This document shows, one piece after another, positions 1 to 5,491 of a DNA stretch of 5,491 bases. The stretch covers positions 1-5,491 of the forward strand of contig CAJWZY010000166.1 of the NCBI GenBank assembly GCA_913050545.1, read 5' to 3'. This DNA comes from an uncultured bacterium. Its GTDB lineage: Bacteria; Planctomycetota; UBA8108. The notes below the pieces were generated by a model, which had not been told where the DNA came from, did not search any database, and saw only the letters and a program-made list of their open reading frames with translations. The translations under genes were made by a program, and so were the position numbers. The number at the start of each line of letters is the position of its first letter. The stretch's first letter is position 1.

Positions 1-1
1 C

Positions 2-1513
2 AGCGGAATCAACAACATCGGACACGGCTGGGTAAACGCCATCCTGCAGGGCGCCCCGGTGCAATTGCGTATCGAGAAACGATGTGACACCTATCGCTTC
101 TACTACAAAGGAGACGAAGACCCGGCCTGGACCTTCGCCCGGGAGTTCACCACCCCTGACGCCCTCCAGTCCATCGGCCTTGTCATGAAAACCTGGGGCG
201 GCGGCGCCAGCTTCACCGTTGATTTCGATTACTTTGACATCGTGGAACCGGGACCACGGGCGGACTTCACCATCGAACCGAATGAGGGGCAGAAACCCCT
301 GACGGTCTCTGTCGATGCAAGCCCATCATCATCTCCGAATGGAGCCATCACCGGCTACTCCTGGGATTTCGGAGATGGATCCATCGGCACAGGGGTCAGC
401 AGGGAGCATACCTACTCCGAGCGCGGGACCTACACCATTCGCCTCACCGTCACAGATGAAACCGGTGACCAGGGCCAGGCAACCGCAGAAGCGCGCGCAG
501 CCTTTCGCCCGGGGGAGATTGAGCCCTGGACCTTAATTGGCATCGGGGACCCGCCGCCAGAGGTTCCCGGCGGCGCCCGCATAGAGGATGACGGCTGTAT
601 AGATACCGTCGCGGGAGGGGACGGGATCCGCAGCAGAAGCGATCAATTCAATTTCATCTACCGGCAGCTCCCCAGCGCCGGGCCGTTCATCGCCCGCCTC
701 GATACTGCCGAGTGGACCGGGCGCGCCCAGACAGGTTTCATGATTCGCGAGGATCTCGACCCTGACTCAAAGTTCGCCGCTATGCTCTTCACCGACACCG
801 GCCTCAGGGGGTTGCGCTACACCTTCCTGCGCAGAGAAACCAAGGGCTCGACCACGAGGACCCGCACCAGCGCTGAAAACCTGGACGCCCGCGGGGCCTG
901 GATCCGCCTCGAATACACAGGTGGAGAAGCGATCGGCTCGCGATCGATCGATGGGGAGAACTGGGTTGAGTTGTACCGCATGGCAATGGACCTTCCTGAA
1001 ACAGCCTATGTCGGCATCGCCTCCTCGGCCCAGGATCGCAATGACGATACCGAATTCGCCTCCTCCCTCTGCGACATCTCGACCGGAGAAGACCTCCCGC
1101 CGCCTCCCGTCGAACTCTGCTCAAACGGGATCGACGACGATGGCAACGGCCTGAGCGATTGCGAAGACCCTCAATGCAGCGAGCTGGCAGAATGCGCCGG
1201 GCCACCAGGGGTCCCCCTGGTGCGCGGAGATGCGAACTCCGACGGAAGCATCAACCTGACCGACGGTGTCATTCCCCTGCTCTACCTGTTCTCTGGAGGT
1301 GCCGCACCGGCCTGCATGGACGCCGCAGATGCAAACGACACCGGAAACATAGAGATCACCGACGCCATTATCATCTTCAGTTGGCTGTTTACCGGTGGCG
1401 CAGCGCCTGCTCCTCCATCGCCCACCAGCCCCGGATATCCCGCAGGAGATTGCGGCAACGACCGGACGGAAGACGGCATCGGCTGCGAGCAACAGGCTGC
1501 GACCTGCGAGTGA
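2..1513 (+). CDS. Modular secreted protein with PKD, DUF1349-like and dockerin-like domains (5' end missing)
   Basis: The reading frame is open from the left edge to the TGA at 1511-1513, so the true start lies outside the window and 503 residues are visible. The GTG at 59 is inside a domain and is not a credible start. Residues 1-81 are the end of a concanavalin-like jelly-roll domain (FTVDFDYFDIVE near its end). Residues 87-165 form a PKD domain with the hallmark WDFGDGS (121-127) and a closing YTIRLTVTD strand. Residues 174-360 form a second jelly roll of DUF1349-like type (FIYRQL, TGFMIRE, WIRLEY, YVGIA). A motif CSNGIDDDGNGLSDC follows (373-387), then a dockerin-like tail (407-493). PKD and jelly-roll modules usually bind glycans or mediate contacts outside the cell, and no catalytic module is visible here. 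An exported surface or polysaccharide-associated protein is inferred; any enzyme domain would lie upstream. It converges on the EF-G gene. Confidence 0.88.
   Translation, partial: SGINNIGHGWVNAILQGAPVQLRIEKRCDTYRFYYKGDEDPAWTFAREFTTPDALQSIGLVMKTWGGGASFTVDFDYFDIVEPGPRADFTIEPNEGQKPLTVSVDASPSSSPNGAITGYSWDFGDGSIGTGVSREHTYSERGTYTIRLTVTDETGDQGQATAEARAAFRPGEIEPWTLIGIGDPPPEVPGGARIEDDGCIDTVAGGDGIRSRSDQFNFIYRQLPSAGPFIARLDTAEWTGRAQTGFMIREDLDPDSKFAAMLFTDTGLRGLRYTFLRRETKGSTTRTRTSAENLDARGAWIRLEYTGGEAIGSRSIDGENWVELYRMAMDLPETAYVGIASSAQDRNDDTEFASSLCDISTGEDLPPPPVELCSNGIDDDGNGLSDCEDPQCSELAECAGPPGVPLVRGDANSDGSINLTDGVIPLLYLFSGGAAPACMDAADANDTGNIEITDAIIIFSWLFTGGAAPAPPSPTSPGYPAGDCGNDRTEDGIGCEQQAATCE
1115..1195 (+). 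other. Cysteine/aspartate NGIDDDGNG motif (calcium-type linker)
   Basis: This segment of the first gene encodes a Cys-flanked acidic motif, NGIDDDGNGLSDCEDPQC, with four cysteines around a D-rich loop. The same kind of motif is common in extracellular proteins of Myxococcota and Planctomycetota, where the D-x-D-x-D-G spacing resembles a calcium-binding loop and the cysteines can form disulfides. It separates the DUF1349-like domain from the dockerin-like tail and follows a proline-rich stretch (LPPPPVE). Metal binding is inferred from the residue pattern only. Confidence 0.6.
1226..1414 (+). repeat. Dockerin-like tandem calcium-loop repeat (two copies)
   Basis: Two protein-level repeats of about 30 residues lie in tandem. 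Copy 1 (1226-1315) has the loop DANSDGSINLTD followed by YLFSGGAAPAC. Copy 2 (1328-1414) has DANDTGNIEITD followed by WLFTGGAAPAP. Each loop follows the 12-residue EF-hand pattern D-x-N-x-D/T-G-x-x-x-x-x-D, as in type I dockerins; copy 2 has T instead of D at position 5. A short tail with CGNDRTEDGIGC follows. In clostridia, dockerins bind cohesins; in planctomycete-like genomes such tails occur widely without known cellulosomes, so the partner is unknown. An anchoring or sorting role is only an inference. Confidence 0.8.
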
Positions 1514-1530
1514 ACCGGGACACCGGGAGC

Positions 1531-1552
1531 CTCAGTCGGTCTCGCCGCTGAG
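1531..1552. terminator. Hairpin overlapping the EF-G stop codon, possible shared terminator
   Basis: CTCAG (1531-1535) pairs with CTGAG (1548-1552), and CGG (1537-1539) pairs with CCG (1545-1547), leaving a bulged T at 1536 and a TCTCG loop. That gives 8 base pairs. It lies between the convergent first gene and EF-G and covers the EF-G stop codon (1532-1534), so transcripts from both sides would contain it. No T-run follows on either strand, so it does not meet the standard for an intrinsic terminator. It may be a weak or factor-assisted end, or chance pairing in a GC-rich sequence. Confidence 0.3.
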
Positions 1553-3619
1553 AGTCGCTGCGGTTTCCTCTGAAACCACCTGGTAGCCATCGGGCTCCAT
1601 GCTGTAATCGCCACGGCCACTTGTCAGGCTCCTGAGCCCGGTGGCGTAAGCGGAAAGATTCCGCAAGGGCACCCGCGCCTCAACCTGCTTATCCTGCCCC
1701 TCATCACCAATCTGGGCGATGATACCGGCGCGGGAATTCAGATCACCAATCACGGAACCAAGATAGTCCTCCGGGGTGGTGACCACCACTCGCATGACAG
1801 GCTCGAGCAGGGTCAGGCCGCAGCTCTCTTCGGCTTCCCTTGCAGACTTGACGCCGCAAGCATAGAAAGCCAACTGGCTGGAGTCCACTTCGTGCATCTT
1901 GCCGTCGACGACGGTCGCACGAACCCCCTGGATCTTGGCGGCACGCTTACCGCCGGAAATACAATAGTCTTCAATCCCCTTGCGCAGGGATTTGATGAAT
2001 TCTGCGGTTATTGAGCCGCCCTTGATCGTGTCATCGAATTCGAACTCCTCTCCCTCGATCGGTTCGAACTCGATCTTGGCGACCGCATACTGCCCAGACC
2101 CACCGGTCTGCTTGATATGCCTGCAATTGACGGTCCCCGCGCGCTTGAGAGTCTGCCTGTAGGAGACCCTGGGTTTCCCCGTGATCACGTGGAGACGGAA
2201 GTCGTCCCGGATCCGGTGAACAACCACCTCGAGGTGAAGCTCACCCATGCCCGACATAATGGTCTGCCCGGTCTCTTCGTCAGTTGCCACGCGGAAAGTG
2301 GGGTCCTCACGCGAAATAATCCCGAGAACCTCTCCGAGACGATCGCGATCAGCGGACGTCGAAGGCTCTACTGCCATCGAGATAACAGGGTTCGCAAACG
2401 TGGTGGAACCGTAGGCTATCTGGTTTTCCTTGGCGCAGAGGGTGTCGCCCGTCGCGCTCTTCTTGAGGCCGACGCAGGCAACGATCTGCCCTGCCTGGGC
2501 ACATTCGATGGATTCCCTGGAGCCGGCATGAATACGATAGATCTGGCCAACCCTCTCATGCTTGCCGAGACGGGGGTTGAAGGCGCCCTTGCCGGCATGC
2601 AGGGTTCCTGAGAACACCCGGATGAAGGTCAGGTCACCAGTGGAATAATGGACTGTCTTGAAAACAATAGCGCCAAGGGGCTCAGCGGCATCCGGCGCGA
2701 AGGAAATAGGCTCCTCGGTCTTGGGAACAGCGCCTTCCACGGCGCCCATGTCGAGCGGATTGGGCAGGTAATCAACTGCCGCATCGAGCAACGCGGGAAC
2801 ACCCCTGTTGTGAAGAGCTGATCCAAGAAGGACCGGAACGAGCAGCCCTGCGATGGTCACCTCTCGAAGAGCTTTACGCACAAGCTTGGAATCAGGCTCG
2901 TGCCCTTCAAGGAGTACCTCGGTAAGCTCATCACAATGGAGGCTCAATGCGTCCAGGAGCTCGGCACGCCTGGTCTCTGCCAGCTCAAGTACCTCGGGGT
3001 CAATCGGCAGGCGCTCAAAAGCAGCGGGGTCGTCATCGTCCTGCGGGAACATAACCTGTTCCATCTCAACGAGATCGACAAATCCACTGAACTCAGGGCC
3101 TTCACCTACAGGAATCTGGATAGGGATCGCTTCAAGCGAGAGATTCTTCTTCAGGGAGAGAACAGCTTTATCAAAATCAGCTCCAACCCTGTCCATCTTG
3201 TTGATGAACGCAAGGCGGGGCACCCCGTATTTATTCAGCTGGCGGTTTACTGTTTCGCTCTGGGCCTGGGCCCCGGCAACAGAATCGATGGCGAGAATCG
3301 CTCCATCGAGAACACGACAGGAGCGCTCTACCTCTGCGGTGAAGTCAACGTGGCCGGGAGTGTCGATCAGATTGAATTCATAGCGCTTCCACTCAAAATA
3401 GGTGGCCGCCGAACCAATGGTGATTCCACGCTCTTTTTCTTCCTTCATGAAGTCCATGGTGGCCTCGCCATCATGAACCTCACCAAGCTTGTGGATCTTG
3501 CCACAGATCTTCAACATCCGCTCTGTGATGGTGGTCTTGCCGCTATCGATATGGGCTACGATCCCGATGTTCCGGATCCGCTCAGCCATGACTTTCTTAC
3601 CTGCAACTGAAACACTCAT
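1532..3619 (-). CDS. fusA: Translation elongation factor G
   Basis: This encodes a complete 695-residue EF-G, close to the usual 690-705. EF-G is the cytoplasmic GTPase that moves tRNAs and mRNA through the ribosome after peptide-bond formation and, in many bacteria, splits ribosomes with RRF. All GTPase motifs are present: G1 AHIDSGKT (22-29), G2 RGITI (64-68), G3 DTPGH (86-90), G4 NKMD (140-143) and G5 GSA (266-268). The G' insert lies roughly at 170-260, domain II at 310-405, domain III at 410-485 (SGMGELHLE), domain IV at 486-605 and domain V at 608-685. The domain IV tips HIKQTGGSGQYA (501-512) and MHEVDSS (575-581) are intact; H576 matches the translocation-critical His583 of E. coli. 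Ser in G1, where most bacterial EF-Gs have Ala, recalls mitochondrial EFG1 and spdEFG1. No str-operon neighbour is visible. An alternative start is Met11 (3589), just before the conserved RIRNIGI. Confidence 0.97.
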   Translation of the reverse strand: MSVSVAGKKVMAERIRNIGIVAHIDSGKTTITERMLKICGKIHKLGEVHDGEATMDFMKEEKERGITIGSAATYFEWKRYEFNLIDTPGHVDFTAEVERSCRVLDGAILAIDSVAGAQAQSETVNRQLNKYGVPRLAFINKMDRVGADFDKAVLSLKKNLSLEAIPIQIPVGEGPEFSGFVDLVEMEQVMFPQDDDDPAAFERLPIDPEVLELAETRRAELLDALSLHCDELTEVLLEGHEPDSKLVRKALREVTIAGLLVPVLLGSALHNRGVPALLDAAVDYLPNPLDMGAVEGAVPKTEEPISFAPDAAEPLGAIVFKTVHYSTGDLTFIRVFSGTLHAGKGAFNPRLGKHERVGQIYRIHAGSRESIECAQAGQIVACVGLKKSATGDTLCAKENQIAYGSTTFANPVISMAVEPSTSADRDRLGEVLGIISREDPTFRVATDEETGQTIMSGMGELHLEVVVHRIRDDFRLHVITGKPRVSYRQTLKRAGTVNCRHIKQTGGSGQYAVAKIEFEPIEGEEFEFDDTIKGGSITAEFIKSLRKGIEDYCISGGKRAAKIQGVRATVVDGKMHEVDSSQLAFYACGVKSAREAEESCGLTLLEPVMRVVVTTPEDYLGSVIGDLNSRAGIIAQIGDEGQDKQVEARVPLRNLSAYATGLRSLTSGRGDYSMEPDGYQVVSEETAATLSGETD

Positions 3620-3623
3620 AACT

Positions 3624-3627
3624 ACCT
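3624..3627 (-). promoter_or_regulatory. Candidate ribosome binding site for EF-G
   Basis: On the minus strand the sequence reads CAGGTAGTT directly before the ATG at 3619, so an AGG core sits 5 bases upstream of that start. A second AGG (3600-3602) sits 10 bases before the internal ATG at 3589 and could serve Met11 instead. The first spacing is the better one and favours the longer 695-residue protein, but both cores are weak and the choice is not settled. Confidence 0.4.
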
Positions 3628-3667
3628 GAAAAACACTTAAACCTTAAAATAAACGTAACCAATCCTA

Positions 3668-3684
3668 TCCCGCCCCTTGCGGGA
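3668..3684. other. GC-rich hairpin upstream of EF-G
   Basis: TCCCGC (3668-3673) and GCGGGA (3679-3684) form a perfect 6-bp stem around a 5-base CCCTT loop, about 50-65 bases upstream of the EF-G start and set in AT-rich sequence. It could be a leader structure in the EF-G mRNA or a protein-binding inverted repeat. It lacks a following T-run, so an intrinsic terminator is unlikely. Function is unknown. Confidence 0.4.
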
Positions 3685-3923
3685 ATATATTGACGCCCCC
3701 AGGCTCTGCCCTTGTCTTCTCTGATATCGACCGATTCCCTTTCCCAGTTAACCGTAACCGTTGGAAACCAGCCATTTTCACTACAAAGTCTCTGCAGCGT
3801 TCAAAGAAGCAGAAGGCCGAATTATAGGGCTCGAATCCGCAGCCTCAAGTTCTTTTATAAATTGTTTTATTATCGGGCGAATAAACGACTTAGAACCCGC
3901 AGGACTCCGTGGGATTTCAGACT

Positions 3924-3978
3924 TACCGCCGTACCCACAACCAAGGTCTTCTGACCCGGAATCGGGAAATATGCGGTA
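3924..3978. other. Possible structured segment with closing stem and inner hairpin
   Basis: TACCGC (3924-3929) is an exact inverted match to GCGGTA (3973-3978). The enclosed sequence holds CCCG-GAAT-CGGG (3955-3966) and an overlapping GGTC-TTCT-GACC (3945-3956), which cannot form at the same time as the former. This could be a leader structure for either divergent transcript, a small RNA or an operator, but each stem is short and such pairing can occur by chance. It matches no RNA family I recognise. Confidence 0.2.
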
Positions 3979-4008
3979 CCTGTTTTTCCATCGACAAATG
4001 CCTACAAT

Positions 4009-4036
4009 TTGAAAATAGCTGAGCATCGTCTATTTA
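4009..4036 (+). promoter_or_regulatory. Weak sigma70-like promoter candidate for the secreted-protein gene
   Basis: TTGAAA (4009-4014) differs from the TTGACA consensus at one base and is followed after 16 bases by TATTTA (4031-4036), which matches TATAAT poorly. It lies in AT-rich DNA about 65 bases before the ATG at 4103 and points the right way. Because AT-rich sequence easily yields such matches, this is only a candidate. Confidence 0.2.
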
Positions 4037-4102
4037 CTAATAATTTTGATACCAAGAGGCTCTTCCTTAAAAACAACCGGCATCTTCTACGGAAAAACAA
4101 CC

Positions 4103-5491
4103 ATGCCCTCCTTGTCATTACGCTTCCTTATGCTGGCCGCAACACTGCTGATCGCGCCAGTCGCCGTCGCTTTCGCCATCGACCCACTCCAGGAATGTTC
4201 CCGGCTTACAGACTGGACCCCCGCCAGCGTCACCGGTTTTGCACAAACCCGCAAAGCCGGAGCGCGACTACGGAGCTTCCTTGATTCAGCTAAGTTGAAA
4301 CGAGTCCTGGACTCCAAGACTGGAAAGGCCTACCAGCAAAGCGCTGACTACCAGGAGATGATGGAGAACCTCTCCGGCATGGAGGAGGCGACGAGCCGCA
4401 AACCTCTCGACCTCTTCGATGATCTCCTGGGAATAGATGCCCTGCTTGCAAGCCGGCTCACCTTCACGGGCGGAAATGAGTGGCTGCTGCTGACGAGGGG
4501 GAAAAACAAATCAGCCCTTGAGGCGGGGCGAAAGGCCCTCGACGCAGCAATCAAGGCCAACATTGGTTTCCCCGTCCAGACAAAAAAAACCGAATACGAA
4601 GGTCACTCCATAGAGCAACTCGGCGAGGCCTGGTTCACCTTCCTCGGCGACATTCTCGCTGTTTCTAATTCTGAAAAAATGGTCGGAGAAGTGATCGATC
4701 TCGCCTACGGAAGAACTGAAAAATCCGCCAGCAAGTCGCCGGCATACTCAAAGGCGCCAGCCGATGACGATTTCCTCGCCCGGGCCACCATCAAGCCGAG
4801 CTTCATCCCGGGTATCGGCGCGGGGATAGCAGGGAAAGTGGACGAGCCGGCCGTCAGCCTGCTCCTGGGCGGAATCATGGGAGCCCTTCGCGGCTGCGAG
4901 CTGATGACCATCTCCCTTGACAGCAACTGGTCCGGTGTCGACCTCGGCCTTGTTCTTCATCCGGACGACAGGGGGATCGCCGAGAAATACTCCCCCTTCT
5001 TCCCGCAGACGGTCGACAGTGAGTTCGAATCCAACATCCGCAAACGGAAGATACTCGGCATGGTCAACCTGTCGAGAGACTTCTACCAATGGTGGGAATC
5101 CAGCGAGGAGTTCCTCAGCTCCAAAGCGGCTGGTGGGCTTGCGCTGGTTTCAGCTGCGCTCTCGATGTTCATGGGCGGCCTGAACTTCCAGGACGAGGTT
5201 CTTCCCGCGGTAGGTAAGACCGTTTCCCTCGTATTCCGGAACCAGGAAACAGGGGAAGGCAAACCTTCCCCCAGCCCCTCTATTCCGGGAGGAGCCCTGG
5301 TCCTTGGGTTGAAAGATGCCGAAAAGAAGGGGCGATCCTTCATCGTCGGGTTCAACAGCCTGGTCGGGATCATCAACTTTACCCGGATGCAGCAGGACTC
5401 CAATGCCCCGAGCATGCTGGTCAGGCCGGAAAAGGTTGCCGGGGTAGACTGCTACAGGGTAGACCTGGGGCTGCCTGCCGACCCCAAGGAG
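4103..5491 (+). CDS. Secreted DUF3352-like protein (3' end missing)
   Basis: The frame starts at ATG 4103 and stays open for exactly 463 codons to the right edge, so the stop is outside the window. An in-frame TAG at 4016 bounds it upstream. Residues 1-25 look like a signal peptide: Arg7, a hydrophobic core (FLMLAATLLIAPVAVAF) and an A-F-A cleavage site before Ile26. No lipobox is seen, so export without lipid anchoring is inferred. The mature part resembles uncharacterised DUF3352-type proteins: an opening segment about passing through small steps (TDWTPASVTGFAQTRKAGARL), a LDLFDDLLGID helix (102-112), a YEGHSIEQLG strand followed by LGDILAVSNSEKMVGEVI (165-198), and in the second half NFQDEVLPAVGKTVSLVFR (361-379) with GGALVLGLKD (396-405). 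Hydrophobic stretches near 236-262 and 342-360 are moderate and probably not membrane spans. The ribosome site is weak (GGA at 4091-4093). Function is unknown; the family assignment rests on remembered pattern. Confidence 0.82.
   Translation, partial: MPSLSLRFLMLAATLLIAPVAVAFAIDPLQECSRLTDWTPASVTGFAQTRKAGARLRSFLDSAKLKRVLDSKTGKAYQQSADYQEMMENLSGMEEATSRKPLDLFDDLLGIDALLASRLTFTGGNEWLLLTRGKNKSALEAGRKALDAAIKANIGFPVQTKKTEYEGHSIEQLGEAWFTFLGDILAVSNSEKMVGEVIDLAYGRTEKSASKSPAYSKAPADDDFLARATIKPSFIPGIGAGIAGKVDEPAVSLLLGGIMGALRGCELMTISLDSNWSGVDLGLVLHPDDRGIAEKYSPFFPQTVDSEFESNIRKRKILGMVNLSRDFYQWWESSEEFLSSKAAGGLALVSAALSMFMGGLNFQDEVLPAVGKTVSLVFRNQETGEGKPSPSPSIPGGALVLGLKDAEKKGRSFIVGFNSLVGIINFTRMQQDSNAPSMLVRPEKVAGVDCYRVDLGLPADPKE

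Larger units (their letters stand above)
3620..4102. other. Divergent intergenic region, no convincing gene
   Basis: These 483 bases separate EF-G (leftward) from the secreted-protein gene (rightward), so they should carry both promoters and leaders. The region is clearly more AT-rich than the flanking genes. Short frames of about 80 codons exist on both strands (3712-3954 +, 3761-4012 +, 3781-4026 -). They overlap one another, two begin with TTG, none has a good ribosome binding site, and none encodes a recognisable motif. I found no tRNA or other known RNA gene. A tRNA-T-arm-like string near 3830 does not fold. Visible structure is limited to a hairpin at 3668-3684 and possible pairing at 3924-3978. 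No convincing promoter for EF-G was found. Confidence 0.7.

Noticed and set aside
2117..2611. A 164-codon plus-strand frame opposite EF-G
   Set aside because: It is antisense to EF-G domains II-IV, with no motif or ribosome site supporting it.
2900..3610. A 236-codon plus-strand frame opposite EF-G
   Set aside because: It is fully antisense to the conserved GTPase domain of EF-G, has no recognisable domain, and is the kind of shadow frame expected opposite a GC-rich gene.
3815..3850. A tRNA-like T-arm string (GGCTCGAATCC) in the spacer
   Set aside because: The flanking bases do not form a T-arm stem, and no acceptor, D or anticodon arm can be placed on either strand.
3781..4026. An 81-codon minus-strand frame in the spacer
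   Set aside because: It has an ATG but no ribosome site, overlaps other short frames, and its product shows no domain, signal peptide or clear composition of a real protein.
4046..4102. An upstream TTG start that would extend the secreted protein by 19 residues
   Set aside because: It would put a hydrophilic extension before a well-formed signal peptide, and no ribosome site precedes it; ATG 4103 is simpler.
4009..4284. A 91-codon plus-strand frame beginning with TTG
   Set aside because: It overlaps the signal-peptide region of the 4103 gene in another frame, lacks a ribosome site and yields an arginine-rich, domain-free product.
1..5491. Mobile element, CRISPR array, toxin-antitoxin or defence system
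   Set aside because: No transposase, integrase, terminal repeats, regularly spaced repeats or small paired genes were seen on either strand.

Overview
The window holds three protein genes and one intergenic region of about 480 bases. It most resembles the Planctomycetota or a neighbouring lineage. The main clue is the C-terminus of the first gene: a dockerin-like pair of calcium loops, each followed by an LFxGGAAPA-type stretch, ending in a CGNDRTEDGIGC-type cysteine tail. Such tails are common on exported proteins of that phylum. The secreted DUF3352-like protein at the right edge and an elongation factor G with spirochaete/planctomycete/mitochondrial-type residues in its P-loop fit the same picture. 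The taxonomic call is an inference from protein style, not a measurement. The genes look GC-rich and the spacer between genes two and three is visibly more AT-rich.

Layout. Positions 2-1513 (+) hold the 3' part of a large modular extracellular protein: the end of one jelly-roll domain, a PKD domain, a DUF1349-like jelly-roll domain, a cysteine/aspartate calcium-type motif and a dockerin-like tail. Positions 1532-3619 (-) hold a complete elongation factor G, convergent with the first gene; only 18 bases separate the two stop codons, and a hairpin overlaps the EF-G stop. Positions 3620-4102 form a divergent intergenic region with a GC-rich hairpin near EF-G, a possible structured segment and a weak promoter candidate, but no convincing gene or RNA gene. 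Positions 4103-5491 (+) hold the 5' part of a secreted protein with a signal peptide. It stays open to the edge of the window.

The three genes are not one operon, because the orientations are +, -, +. EF-G drives ribosomal translocation in the cytoplasm, while both flanking genes encode exported proteins. The most notable point is that EF-G sits alone, with no rpsL, rpsG or tuf beside it, which suggests either a paralogous EF-G or a dispersed str operon. I found no mobile element, CRISPR array, defence locus, RNA gene or evidence of an undescribed system.
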